A DNA stretch of 64,000 nucleotides from Paenibacillus sp. 598K. GTDB lineage: Bacteria > Bacillota > Bacilli > Paenibacillales > Paenibacillaceae. Shown in pieces: positions 53,008-61,694 of the stretch. The stretch is from assembly GCF_003851045.1 (NCBI RefSeq), contig NZ_BFBX01000001.1, positions 93,083 through 157,082 on the forward strand. Direction: 5' to 3'. Each line of letters starts with the position of its first letter. The first letter of the stretch is position 1. Position numbers and translations under genes: made by a program. The notes beneath the pieces were generated by a model. The model was not told the origin of the DNA. It saw nothing but the letters and a program-made list of their open reading frames with translations, and ran no database searches.

Positions 53008-53559
53008 ATGAAAATTCGTATCGTCGGCGCCTGTGGCAGCGGCAAAACGACGCTCGCGCGGACGTTGTCGCAAACGTATGATGTGCCGTATTATGAGCTG
53101 GACAATCTGACATGGGATCGGAGCGAGGGGCCCAGCCGGAGGCGGGCTGTCGAGGAGCGGGACCGCTTGCTGCAGGAGATCGTCTCCGCAGACAAATGGA
53201 TCATCGAAGGCGCGCAGCATACGTGGGGGCGCGAGAGTCTGGAGCTGGCCGACGTCATCCTCATCCTGCAACCGCATCGTCTGCTCCGCGACTTCCGGGT
53301 CTTCCGCCGGTTCGTGCGGACGCGGCTCGGCCTGGAGGCGTCGCCTTATCGACAGACGTTCTCCGACCTGATCCGGATGCTGCGAGTATGGAATCGCGAC
53401 TACGACCGCGAAGGGTATGCCATCGTTATGGAGCTGACCGAGCGCTGCGCCGACAAGCGCGCGGTCGTCAGCGATCAAGCGGAGGCGCTCGCCTATGTAG
53501 AGGCTTACCAATGCGAACAGACGAAACAAAGAGGAGTCGACAACGATGGCAAGCCATGA
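53008..53559 (+). CDS. P-loop NTPase, adenylate-kinase-like (FlaR/topology-modulation type)
   Basis: 183 residues. Walker A GACGSGKTT (7-15), substrate-binding YYELDNLTW, then WIIEGAQHTW and a basic C-terminal helix region. It resembles the small P-loop kinases annotated as DNA topology modulation protein FlaR; substrate unknown. AAGGAGAG precedes the ATG. The NUDIX gene starts inside its last 14 bases, indicating translational coupling. Confidence 0.8.
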   Translation: MKIRIVGACGSGKTTLARTLSQTYDVPYYELDNLTWDRSEGPSRRRAVEERDRLLQEIVSADKWIIEGAQHTWGRESLELADVILILQPHRLLRDFRVFRRFVRTRLGLEASPYRQTFSDLIRMLRVWNRDYDREGYAIVMELTERCADKRAVVSDQAEALAYVEAYQCEQTKQRGVDNDGKP

Positions 53560-54178
53560 AATATTGGATATTTTCAACCCGGATCAGACCTGGATCGGCA
53601 CGGCGAGCCGCGCCGAGGCGCATGCGAAGGGGCTATGGCATCAGACGTTCCACTGCTGGGTCATCGAGCCGCAGACCAAGCATGTCCTGCTGCAGCTGCG
53701 ACATCGGGACAAAGATACCTTCCCCGGCAAGCTGGACGTATCGTCCGCCGGTCATCTGCTCGCGGGCGAGAGCGTCCGGGACGGCGTGCGCGAGCTGGAG
53801 GAGGAGCTGGGTTTGGCCGTACGATTCGAGGAGCTGCGCTATTGCGGCGTCGTGCCGCAGCAGAGTATCATCGCCGCCGACCTGATCGACCGGGAATTCA
53901 ACCATGTGTTCCTGTATGCGTCGACCCAGCCGCTCGCCGCCTACCGGTTCCAGGAGGAGGAGATTTCGGGGCTCTACTACATCGGGCTGGATGACTTCCG
54001 GCAGCTAACGGCGAGCGAGATCAAGGAGGCATGGATTGAGGGCATACGGATTGATGAGACTACAGGAGTCCGGAGCGAGGATCGTCGTAGCATCGGCCTG
54101 CAAGATCTGACGCCGAACACAGAGGCATATTATGAGCTGTTGTTCGAGCAGGCCTTGGCAGCGGACGCTGAAGGGTAA
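53546..54178 (+). CDS. NUDIX hydrolase (isopentenyl-diphosphate-isomerase-like)
   Basis: 210 residues. NUDIX box at about 69-91 (GHLLAGESVRDGVRELEEEL then GL) with every GX5EX7REUXEEXGU position. The preceding HQTFHCWVIEPQTKHVLLQL and FPGKLDVSSAGH are typical of the type-I IDI-like NUDIX group; the substrate cannot be inferred. It overlaps the upstream P-loop gene by 14 bp, with a GAGGAG site inside it. Confidence 0.88.
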   Translation: MASHEILDIFNPDQTWIGTASRAEAHAKGLWHQTFHCWVIEPQTKHVLLQLRHRDKDTFPGKLDVSSAGHLLAGESVRDGVRELEEELGLAVRFEELRYCGVVPQQSIIAADLIDREFNHVFLYASTQPLAAYRFQEEEISGLYYIGLDDFRQLTASEIKEAWIEGIRIDETTGVRSEDRRSIGLQDLTPNTEAYYELLFEQALAADAEG

Positions 54179-54267
54179 GCAACTGATGCGACAAATACAC
54201 ACATACCTAGACCTAGCGAGGACGGAGCTATCTTAGCGTCACTTGTAATCTGATAGGGGGTGTACTC

Positions 54268-54459
54268 GTGCATAACGACGAGGAATCGCGCGAGCCGCTG
54301 CAAGCGAGAATAGATCGGATCGAACTCAAGCTGGACGAATTGCAGCAGCAGACACGAGACAGGGCCGAGCAGCCATGGTGGTATTATTTCGGAGTGGCAT
54401 TTATCATCGTCTTTGTCGTTGGTCTGCTCGGCTATATCGCGCTGAGGTTGGTTTTCTGA
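54268..54459 (+). CDS. Small membrane protein with N-terminal coiled coil
   Basis: 63 residues. The N-terminal half is a charged helix (LQARIDRIELKLDELQQQ), and the C-terminal half is one membrane segment (about 40-62, YFGVAFIIVFVVGLLGYIAL). GTG start after GGGGGTG. It resembles small membrane proteins of Bacillota of unknown role. Confidence 0.6.
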   Translation: MHNDEESREPLQARIDRIELKLDELQQQTRDRAEQPWWYYFGVAFIIVFVVGLLGYIALRLVF

Positions 54460-54486
54460 GACGTTTAATAGAAAAGGGGCGTTAGA

Positions 54487-54999
54487 TTGGAGATCAGAAG
54501 CTTAAATTCGCCGCTCTTGGTCGAGCTGTGGCGGGAGGCATTTCGCGTCCATGAGTATCATCGACCGGATGAATATTACACCCGTTGTCTGGAGGAGAAC
54601 CATACCGGAGAACGCGTCACCTTGCTCGCGCTGGTGGAGGGGCGGCTCGCGGGCTGCGCGCATCTGAAGTATCGTTCGGAGTATCCACCGTTCGCAGAGC
54701 AAGGCATCCCCGAGATCAATGACTTGAATGTGTTCCCTGCCTACCGGCGTCAGGGCATCGCCGATCGATTGCTGGCAGAGTTCGAGACGATCGCGGCCCG
54801 GTCTGGGTCGTCAATCGGCATTGGCGTAGGCTTGTTTGCCAGCTATGGCGCAGCTCAGCGTTTGTACTGTCGTAGAGGATATCTGCCGGATGGACTAGGG
54901 GTCTCGTACGAGGGCCGACTGGTTGAGCCAGGCGAGATGGTACGCGTCGATGACGATCTGAACCTGTTCTTCACGAAACAGCTGCCGGTTAATGAATAG
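54487..54999 (+). CDS. GNAT family N-acetyltransferase
   Basis: 170 residues. The acetyl-CoA loop is RRQGIADRL, preceded by the beta-4 strand EINDLNVFPAYR and followed by QRLYCRRGYLPDGLGV. The TTG start has AAAGGGGCG at good spacing. Substrate unknown. It ends 12 bp before an FAD oxidoreductase gene, so the two may share a transcript. Confidence 0.85.
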   Translation: MEIRSLNSPLLVELWREAFRVHEYHRPDEYYTRCLEENHTGERVTLLALVEGRLAGCAHLKYRSEYPPFAEQGIPEINDLNVFPAYRRQGIADRLLAEFETIAARSGSSIGIGVGLFASYGAAQRLYCRRGYLPDGLGVSYEGRLVEPGEMVRVDDDLNLFFTKQLPVNE

Positions 55000-55011
55000 A
55001 GAGGAAGACAT

Positions 55012-56256
55012 GTGATGAAGAAATGTATCGTAGTCGGAGCGGGCATCCTCGGCGCTTCGACCGCCTATCGGCTCGCCAGACTGGGAGCCGACGTGCTGAT
55101 CGTCGACCGTCAGGACGCCGGACAGGCGACGCAGGCGGCAGCGGGCATCATCTGCCCGTGGCTCTCGCAGCGGCGCAACCGCGACTGGTATCGACTGGCG
55201 ACGGCTGGCGCACGCTATTATCCTGAGCTGATCGCCGAGCTGGAGGCGGAGGGCGAGACGCAGACGGGCTATGCCCGGGTCGGCGCGCTTAGCCTGCATA
55301 CCGACGGGCAGCGGTTGGCGGCGCAGGAGGAGCGGGCGCGGCAGCGGCGAGAGGAGGCGCCGGAGATCGGCGAGCTCGCCCGACTGGACGAGGCGCAGAC
55401 GCGCGAGCGCTTCCCGCTGCTGAGCGCAGGGTACGAGGCGCTCGCGGTGAGCGGCGCTGCGCGTGTCGACGGCCGCGCCTTGCGCGATGCGCTGCTACGC
55501 TCGGCGGTGCGCCACGGCGCGCGACAGCTGACGGGCGATGCGGTGCTGCTGCCGGAGGCTGTCGCCGACGGGGCGCGACAGCCTGCCGACCGTGCAGCGA
55601 CGCAGCGCGACGGAGGGCGAGTGGCCGATATCTATGATGGGGATAGAGCGCGCGAGTCTGTAATAGCTGGGCGCGTCACTGGCGTCCGCATAGACGATGT
55701 CCGCTATGAGGCCGATGAGGTGATCGTCTGCGCTGGCGCTTGGGCGGCCTCGCTCCTGGAGCCGCTCGGACTGCGCTTTTCGGTGAGCTACCAAAAGGCG
55801 CAGATCGTTCATCTGCAGCTGCCGCAGCAGATGGAGACCGGCGACTGGCCGGTCGTCATGCCGCCGTCGACGCAGTACGTGTTGGCGTTCGAGGAGGGGC
55901 GGATCGTCATCGGCGCTACGCACGAGGACGACATCGACGGGTATGATACGCGCGTCACCGCGGGCGGCGTCCATGAGGTGCTGAGCAGAGGCATCGAGGT
56001 CGCGGAGGGGCTGCGAGAGGCGGAGCTGCTGGAGGTAAGGGTCGGCTTCCGGCCGCATGCGCCCGGCTACCTGCCGGTGCTGGGACGAGTCCCGGGCTGG
56101 GCCGGCTTGCTCGCCGCCAACGGCCTCGGTTCGAGCGGTCTTACGGTCGGCCCGTGGCTCGGCGGCCAGCTGGCGAGGCTGGCGCTGGATCTGGAGCCCG
56201 AGCAGCCGCTCGAGGCTTATGGATTGGGCTCGGTGATCGGGCCGCTCGACGCGTGA
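55012..56256 (+). CDS. FAD-dependent oxidoreductase (DAO/DadA type)
   Basis: 414 residues. N-terminal dinucleotide-binding GAGILG (9-14), FAD-binding fold, a DAO family core with AAAGIICPWLSQRRN, and a C-terminal GLGSSGLTVGPWLGGQLARL that closes the FAD site. It probably oxidises an amino acid or N-methyl amine (sarcosine/glycine oxidase group); no substrate motif is decisive. GTG 55012 has AGAGGAAG 7 bp upstream; ATG 55015 directly follows and is equally possible. Confidence 0.85.
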   Translation: MMKKCIVVGAGILGASTAYRLARLGADVLIVDRQDAGQATQAAAGIICPWLSQRRNRDWYRLATAGARYYPELIAELEAEGETQTGYARVGALSLHTDGQRLAAQEERARQRREEAPEIGELARLDEAQTRERFPLLSAGYEALAVSGAARVDGRALRDALLRSAVRHGARQLTGDAVLLPEAVADGARQPADRAATQRDGGRVADIYDGDRARESVIAGRVTGVRIDDVRYEADEVIVCAGAWAASLLEPLGLRFSVSYQKAQIVHLQLPQQMETGDWPVVMPPSTQYVLAFEEGRIVIGATHEDDIDGYDTRVTAGGVHEVLSRGIEVAEGLREAELLEVRVGFRPHAPGYLPVLGRVPGWAGLLAANGLGSSGLTVGPWLGGQLARLALDLEPEQPLEAYGLGSVIGPLDA

Positions 56257-56343
56257 TCGGGCAAGAGAGCGGCAGGAGGCGTAGTTGGCTATGGCCATTG
56301 CGTCAACCTGTTAGTAGATGCGTCGGGAGGTGCTGGATCAACG

Positions 56344-56691
56344 CTATTTCTGCTTGACGAGGATGACGCCTAGAGCGATGACAAGTAGTCCGACCCAGGT
56401 TTTGCAAGTAGGCATCTCCTTCATGAACCAGTAGCCTACGCCGACCGAGATCAGTACCTCGATGCATTTGGCGGTGATAAGTACATAGCCCAGTTGATGG
56501 GTCGCCTTCAGCCCGAGCTTGACGCCATAGCCGATACAGAGATTAGCTGCGAAAATCAGGGGCAGCAGGAGCAGCTGAAATTTGACGGTCGTCCAGAAAT
56601 GCGGATCGATATGCTTGCCCTGATACGCAAAAATGACATTGATGCAAGTCAACCCCGCAAACAACAGGGCAAAGCTGGCCACATACCACAA
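56344..56691 (-). CDS. Small DMT/SMR-like membrane transporter
   Basis: 115 residues with four membrane segments, the length and layout of EmrE-type small multidrug resistance or small DMT-family proteins. It contains a C-terminal TWVGLLVIALGVILVK and a conserved KCIEVLISVGVGYWF helix; the canonical EmrE Glu14 is not evident, so drug transport is not claimed. TTG 56691 has GGAGGTG 7 bp upstream. Confidence 0.7.
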   Translation of the reverse strand: MWYVASFALLFAGLTCINVIFAYQGKHIDPHFWTTVKFQLLLLPLIFAANLCIGYGVKLGLKATHQLGYVLITAKCIEVLISVGVGYWFMKEMPTCKTWVGLLVIALGVILVKQK

Positions 56692-56878
56692 GCGCGTACA
56701 CCTCCGGCAACAGATTGCCTATAATGTTTCCCGGCGCCAACACTTTTATCCGAGGGCATACCCCGACCAACTGCGGGATAATCTATCCTTGGTTCGTCGG
56801 AGCACCTCGGGGAGATCGCCGCTTGTCGTTGCGTTATCGCACAGCGGAGATGAAATAGAAGAGAGAGGGAGAATGGAG

Positions 56879-57592
56879 ATGGAACTGAAGGACAAGGTCG
56901 TTCTGGTGACTGGCGGAGGCACGGGGATTGGCAGGGCGACCTGTATCAAGCTAGCCCGGAATGGCGCGAGGATTGGTCTGAATTATAACCGATCCGAGCA
57001 GGATGCGATGAGTACGGCCAGCGAGCTTGAAGACATGGGTGCAGAAGTCATGCTCCTGAAGGCCGATGTCTCGCAAGAGACAGAGGTTCGCAAGATGGTT
57101 GAACAAGCAGCTTCCCGCTTCGGCACGATTCATTATCTGGTCAATAACGCAAGCATCACCAAACAGATCGCATTATCCGATCTCGATGCCGTCACAGACG
57201 AGATATGGGACACCTTGCTGGATGTCAATCTGAAAGGGATGTTCTACTGTGCGCGTGCGGTCGCTCCCTATATGAAGGAGAACAAGATTGGCTCGATTCT
57301 CAATGTCGGGAGCATAGCCGGCATTACCGGTTCAGGCTCCTCGCTGCCCTATGCCGTCTCCAAGGCGGCGGCTCACGGGCTGACCAAATCGCTGGCCCAT
57401 GCGCTGGCCCCGGAGATCCGGGTGAACTGCATCGCGCCTGCTGCCGTATCTACCCGATGGTGGGAAGGAGAAGAGGAGAAAATGCAGAGACTTAGCGGTC
57501 ATCTTCCCTTGCAGCGCATCTCGACACCTGAGGGAGCGAGGCCGAGAGTGGGCTCGCTTTTAGGCGTGTTTTTTGATGGGGGCAAGCGTTGA
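56879..57592 (+). CDS. Short-chain dehydrogenase/reductase with altered C-terminus
   Basis: 237 residues. Rossmann motif TGGGTGIG (11-18), LVNNAS (88-93), catalytic Ser145, Tyr158 and Lys162 in YAVSK. After LPLQRISTPE (about 217) relatives continue with a DIA...LTGQ...DGG segment that binds cofactor and substrate; here the frame instead reads GARPRVGSLLGVFFDGG and stops. A short dyad (AGCGAG/CTCGCT) followed by TTTT lies in that segment. The enzyme is probably truncated or replaced at its 3' end. GAGGGAG is 7 bp before ATG 56879; ATG 56873 is in frame. Confidence 0.75.
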   Translation: MELKDKVVLVTGGGTGIGRATCIKLARNGARIGLNYNRSEQDAMSTASELEDMGAEVMLLKADVSQETEVRKMVEQAASRFGTIHYLVNNASITKQIALSDLDAVTDEIWDTLLDVNLKGMFYCARAVAPYMKENKIGSILNVGSIAGITGSGSSLPYAVSKAAAHGLTKSLAHALAPEIRVNCIAPAAVSTRWWEGEEEKMQRLSGHLPLQRISTPEGARPRVGSLLGVFFDGGKR

Positions 57593-57617
57593 GATTCATC
57601 TGGCGACAGGCGAGCGG

Positions 57618-57673
57618 TTGACAAAAATATTCTACTGCAATAGAATGGACTTGTTGATTCTATTGCAGTAGAA
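57618..57673 (+). promoter_or_regulatory. Promoter with twin BlaI-type operators
   Basis: TTGACA (57618-57623), 17-bp spacer, TAGAAT (57641-57646). TTCTACTGCAATAGAA (57630-57645) overlaps the -10 box; its exact reverse complement TTCTATTGCAGTAGAA lies at 57658-57673. Two operators 28 bp apart suit binding of two repressor dimers and autoregulation. Confidence 0.85.
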
Positions 57674-57685
57674 CGGAGGGCGAGG

Positions 57686-58039
57686 ATGAAACTGTATGAC
57701 AGCGAGCTTCATGTGATGAACATTTTATGGGAAGAAGGAGCCACGACGGCCAAACGGCTAGCCGAGATGACCAAGCAAAAAGTCGGCTGGAGCAAAACGA
57801 CGACCTACACCGTCATTAAAAAATGCCTGGCCAAGGGCGCAATCGAGCGGCGAGAGCCCAATTTCGTCTGCTATCCGCTGGTGACGCGCGAGGAGATCCA
57901 GGAGCAGGAGACGACGGAGCTGATCAACAAGCTGTACCAGGGCGCGCCGGACAGGCTGGTCGCTTCGTTGCTCGGACACAAGCAGCTGTCGCCCGAGGAG
58001 ATCGAGCGGCTCAAGCAACTCATCGAGCGTATGCGATGA
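57686..58039 (+). CDS. BlaI/MecI/CopY family repressor
   Basis: 117 residues. N-terminal winged helix (ELHVMNILWEEGATTAKRLA, WSKTTTYTVIKKCLAKGAIE) and a C-terminal dimerisation tail. Members of this family repress resistance or stress genes and are cleaved after signal from a BlaR1-type protease; the next gene, overlapping by ATGA, encodes such a protein. Twin operators lie in its own promoter. GGAGGGCGAGG precedes the ATG. Confidence 0.92.
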   Translation: MKLYDSELHVMNILWEEGATTAKRLAEMTKQKVGWSKTTTYTVIKKCLAKGAIERREPNFVCYPLVTREEIQEQETTELINKLYQGAPDRLVASLLGHKQLSPEEIERLKQLIERMR

Positions 58040-59709
58040 AGATGGACATGTCGCTGCTGGAGATGAGCCTTTCTGCAGCCTGCTTCATCCTGATCATAAT
58101 CGCCATGCGCGCGATGTTTTTGCACAAGCTGCCAAAGCTCGTCTTCGTTATTCTCTGGGGCGTTGTGTTGATCCGGCTGTTCGTTCCGTTATCGCTCCCA
58201 ACATCGCTCTACGCCTTCCCTTCATTGGATGGGTGGAGCATTCCGTTGGCCGAGCAAGTAGAGCGCATCGTCACGCCTGGCGCTTCGACTGCTCAAGAGG
58301 GGGCGATCGCCACGCCGTCGATCGCGCTGGAGCCGCTGACCGCACAGGATCGGAGTGCCCCGCCGACGCAATGGCTATCTCCGCTCCTGGTGATCTGGTT
58401 GGTCGGCTTCCTCCTTAGCCTGCTATCGTTCATCATCCCGCATCTGCGCAGCCGTCGTAGCTACAGGATGTCGCTGCCTCTCGAACGGGAGGCGATTCGC
58501 CGCTGGCAGCAGAGTCATCCGCTGCGGCGTGCCGTCCAGGTTCGACAGTCGGATGTCATCGCGACTCCGCTTACCTACGGGCTGCTGAGCCCGGTAGTGC
58601 TCTTGCCCAAGTCGATTGCCGACGCCGACGAGCAGCAGCTTGCGTTTATATTAGGGCATGAGTATACCCACATCCGCCGCTTTGACGTACTGGTCAAATG
58701 GCTGTTAGCTCTCGCCCTGTGCGTACATTGGTTCAATCCGCTCGTGTGGGTGATGTACCGACTGGCGAACCGGGATCTCGAGCTGTCCTGCGATGAAGCA
58801 GTGGTTCGAGCAGCTGGTATGGAACACAGGTCAACGTATGCGCTGACTCTCTTGCAATGGGAGGAGAAAAGTCGCGGGCCGTCACTGGTCAATTCCTTGG
58901 CCCAAAAACCGATCGAAGAAAGGATTATTGCCATTATGAACCTGAAGAAGCGCTCGATAACCTCGGCTCTGCTGGCAGGAGCGACGATAGCGGCTGGTAT
59001 TGCGGTATGGGCCATGCTCCCGATCCATGCGAGCAAGGCAGTAGCCGACAACGACATGGCGACGAGCGAGCCGTATATCTATTCGGATAGGCTAGCCCAG
59101 TTAGCTAAAAGCTCGAAACCGATACCCGACGCGTCGATGCCAATCGATATCAGCTTCAGCCAGAGAGATGTTCCGTTGCAGATGGAGAGGCTAGCGGACT
59201 CGAGCTACCAGGCAATCTATCTCGACAAGGATATGCTCCTTCGTGTCGATCAGGACGATGTGATCTGGCGAAGTCTGGATGCTGGAGCGACATGGGAAAC
59301 GCTGCAAACCAAGGATGTCGATACCGCGTATTACGCCGACTGGCTGCTATGGAACGATCCCATCCCGGGATACAGTATGAAGCAAATGCAGCAGCGGCTC
59401 GCTGATGGAGCAACGGTCAAGTATGCAGAGTTCGGCGAGGGCAAGGAAATCTACTTTGTCTTCGACGGAAACGGCGTGCAGCTCCAACTGGTGCAGGCCA
59501 AAAGACTTGCATCGATGCTACTGGACGGGCAACGGATGATGATCACCAGTCAACAGATTCCTTACCTCATATCCCGTCAAATGCTGAGCAACTTTTATAC
59601 GCTGCTTACCGATAGTCGCGTCCTCACCGTAGCAGAAGCCGAACAAGCCTATGCTGCACAGCTCGCTAAACTGGAGGGCAATGAGCCGCACTTCAAGGTG
59701 ATCGAATAG
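58036..59709 (+). CDS. M56 (BlaR1-like) membrane metallopeptidase-sensor
   Basis: 557 residues. Membrane segments at about 9-26, 32-50 and 118-140, the zinc motif HEYTH (208-212) and the downstream Glu in DLELSCDEAVV, then a fourth membrane segment near 320-338. The extracellular C-terminus (about 340-557) is not a penicillin-binding domain; it contains SFSQRDVPLQMERLADS and a region predicted to be beta-rich, so beta-lactam sensing is not supported. It should cleave or trigger cleavage of the repressor encoded just upstream. It overlaps that gene by ATGA. No third gene follows before the terminator. Confidence 0.88.
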   Translation: MKMDMSLLEMSLSAACFILIIIAMRAMFLHKLPKLVFVILWGVVLIRLFVPLSLPTSLYAFPSLDGWSIPLAEQVERIVTPGASTAQEGAIATPSIALEPLTAQDRSAPPTQWLSPLLVIWLVGFLLSLLSFIIPHLRSRRSYRMSLPLEREAIRRWQQSHPLRRAVQVRQSDVIATPLTYGLLSPVVLLPKSIADADEQQLAFILGHEYTHIRRFDVLVKWLLALALCVHWFNPLVWVMYRLANRDLELSCDEAVVRAAGMEHRSTYALTLLQWEEKSRGPSLVNSLAQKPIEERIIAIMNLKKRSITSALLAGATIAAGIAVWAMLPIHASKAVADNDMATSEPYIYSDRLAQLAKSSKPIPDASMPIDISFSQRDVPLQMERLADSSYQAIYLDKDMLLRVDQDDVIWRSLDAGATWETLQTKDVDTAYYADWLLWNDPIPGYSMKQMQQRLADGATVKYAEFGEGKEIYFVFDGNGVQLQLVQAKRLASMLLDGQRMMITSQQIPYLISRQMLSNFYTLLTDSRVLTVAEAEQAYAAQLAKLEGNEPHFKVIE

Positions 59710-59780
59710 CAACCTCCAATGCGGCGCCCCATCGCACAGGTCGTTGCGATATCGCCAAGAGAAGTGTATAGCGTTGAATC

Positions 59781-59830
59781 GCCCCCTACAGAGCCGACCG
59801 GCTGCCGTGCAGGGGGCATTTGCTTTTTTA
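59781..59830 (+). terminator. Terminator after the BlaI-BlaR1-like operon
   Basis: GCCCCCT (59781-59787) pairs with AGGGGGC (59811-59817), with an inner AGCCG/CGGCT hairpin, then TTTGCTTTTTTA. Confidence 0.75.
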
Positions 59831-59901
59831 TCGCTACGGCGCAGCTTGTAGCCTCGTAGATTTCTTGTTTCCTTTCACCGGCATTATCGGCTATACTGGA
59901 T

Positions 59902-59916
59902 TGAGAATAATTATCA
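59902..59916. promoter_or_regulatory. Fur box
   Basis: TGAGAATAATTATCA, one change from the 7-1-7 consensus, just after TATACT (59892-59897) and 17 bp before the ATG of the Btr-like gene. Confidence 0.88.
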
Positions 59917-59932
59917 CCAGGGAGTGGACAAC

Positions 59933-61588
59933 ATGAATCATTCAATAGATAGCCTAGGGGAGAGGGCGTGGCTGCCGCAGCTGATCGCGGTCGACAAAGT
60001 AGCTGCATTTCCCCATCACGGACAAGATCTGGTGGAGCTGACCTGCTACCGGCTGCTGCTGGTGAGACAGGGAAAGGCGCAGTTCCTCGTCGGCGGTCAG
60101 CCGGTTGTGGTGCGTTCTCCGGGACTCTATCTGCTGAAGCCAGGCATGAAGCTGGAGTCGCAGCGACCGCCGCAAAAGCCAATCGAAGCCTACGTGACAG
60201 ACTTTCACCTCTATAGTAGCAGTCGACCACCGGCAGATACGGCGATGGACGGGCTGTACTATGAACGTTCGGATGAACTAGCGGTCTGCGGCCCGATCGG
60301 CTGGCGGACGGATGCGCTGAAGCGGCTCGTCTTGCAGCTCTACGCTTCGAGAGATGAGCAGATGAATACATCACACAAGCTGGTGCAATGCCAAAGGATG
60401 CTGAAGCTATTAGAGCTGCTGCTGACAGAGGAGCAACCCCGGGAGGAGGCGCCGACCGATGAACGGATGCTGGAGGCCATCATGTATGCGACTGATCACT
60501 GTCATGAGGAAGTGACGATTGAGCAGCTCAGCGAACGGGCTGGCATGCGGCTGTCATCCTTTTCCCGTCGGTTCCGTCAGCTATACGACAAGTCGCCCGT
60601 TGCCTACATGACCCAGATGCGTACCAATCGGGCCAAGGAGCTGCTCATCAAGGGCAACTGGACCAACATGCGCGAGGTCGCGCAAAGCTGCGGCTTCCAT
60701 GACGAGTTTTACTTTAGCCGCAGGTTCAAAAAGCAGCACGGGGTAGCTCCAACGCATTATCGGCTGGAGGTTACGGAAGCGACATCGATCGTCTCGCTCT
60801 CGTATCCATATACCGAGCAACTGCTGTCGCTTGGACTGGTCCCGCGCGCGGCCCAAGTGACGGCTTCGCTCCAGGACAGCCTGCCGATGCTGCCTTTGCC
60901 TTATCATGAGAAGGACTCGTGGGAGATCAGCCGCAATGTATTCGTCGACTGCGCGCCAGAGCTGATCGTCTGCAAGGATAATGTCGTCCGACAGGCCCGC
61001 CGTCATCTCGGGGATCTCGCTCCGGTGCTCTCGTTCTCTTGGCGCAGCTGCGATGTGTATGGCTTGCAGGAGCAACTGGCCCATGCCCTCGGACGGCATC
61101 GCGAGCTGGCACAATGGAGGGAGCGCTACGCCTTGCAGGAGCAGGAGGCCCGCGCAGCCTTGCCCGAAGAGCAGATCGGCGCCACGCTGGCGATCTGTGT
61201 GCTGCATGCCAGAGGCTGGCGATTGTACGGGGCGCGGAATATCGGTCATGTATTCTACCGCTCGCTAGGATTTCAGCCGCCCGAGCAGGTGCGCAGCGCG
61301 ATGGCCGATTATGCGCCCGGTACGGAGTTCACCTGGCTGGAGCTGGACCCGGAGCGGCTGGATGAGGTGGAGGCCGACTACATCGCTTTTGTCACCGCAT
61401 CCGAGCAAGGCGAGGCCGAGACGAGGCGGCGGCTGCAGGAGACGGTCGCATGGCGGCGGCATCCTGCAGTGCGGGATGAGCGGTACGCGTTGCTGGATTG
61501 GCATCGCTGGATGGTGTATGCGCCGTTATCGCTGGAGTGGCAATTGGAGCAGGCGGTGACGTTGTTCGGAGGCCATGCTGCAAAATAA
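59933..61588 (+). CDS. Btr-like AraC regulator with C-terminal siderophore-binding domain
   Basis: 551 residues. A cupin-like sensor (GQPVVVRSPGLYLLKPGMKL), the AraC HTH pair (about 170-280: LSERAGMRLSSFSRRFRQL, VAQSCGFHDEFYFSRRFKKQ), and a C-terminal periplasmic-binding-like domain (about 290-551; GARNIGHVFYRSLGFQPPEQ) without signal peptide. It should sense ferric siderophore in the cytoplasm and activate the adjacent binding protein and FecCD genes. Only a Fur box and a TATACT stand before it. CAGGGAG precedes ATG 59933. Confidence 0.9.
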   Translation: MNHSIDSLGERAWLPQLIAVDKVAAFPHHGQDLVELTCYRLLLVRQGKAQFLVGGQPVVVRSPGLYLLKPGMKLESQRPPQKPIEAYVTDFHLYSSSRPPADTAMDGLYYERSDELAVCGPIGWRTDALKRLVLQLYASRDEQMNTSHKLVQCQRMLKLLELLLTEEQPREEAPTDERMLEAIMYATDHCHEEVTIEQLSERAGMRLSSFSRRFRQLYDKSPVAYMTQMRTNRAKELLIKGNWTNMREVAQSCGFHDEFYFSRRFKKQHGVAPTHYRLEVTEATSIVSLSYPYTEQLLSLGLVPRAAQVTASLQDSLPMLPLPYHEKDSWEISRNVFVDCAPELIVCKDNVVRQARRHLGDLAPVLSFSWRSCDVYGLQEQLAHALGRHRELAQWRERYALQEQEARAALPEEQIGATLAICVLHARGWRLYGARNIGHVFYRSLGFQPPEQVRSAMADYAPGTEFTWLELDPERLDEVEADYIAFVTASEQGEAETRRRLQETVAWRRHPAVRDERYALLDWHRWMVYAPLSLEWQLEQAVTLFGGHAAK

Positions 61589-61652
61589 TCCATGCCAAAT
61601 AAGGATAAAGAAGTCATGGACGACTCAACGCAGGTACTCTATAATTCACTAA

Positions 61653-61667
61653 TGATAAAGATTATCA
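61653..61667. promoter_or_regulatory. Fur box
   Basis: TGATAAAGATTATCA, one change from consensus, 8 bp after TATAAT (61640-61645) and 27 bp before the ATG of the binding protein gene. Confidence 0.9.
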
Positions 61668-61694
61668 ATCTCATAGAAAAGGGTGTACATAAGC

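Noticed and set aside
52823..53113. 97-codon upstream extension of the GDPD gene
   Set aside because: Sequence looks non-coding, overlaps the start of the divergent P-loop gene, and GTG 52822 has a good ribosome binding site.
57686..58035. Upstream extension of the M56 protein frame across the BlaI-like gene
   Set aside because: It is out of frame with the repressor and composed of unlikely residues; the ATGA overlap at 58036 gives a normal start.
58036..59709. Beta-lactam resistance sensor
   Set aside because: The zinc protease core is BlaR1-like, but the outer domain lacks penicillin-binding motifs and no beta-lactamase is adjacent.
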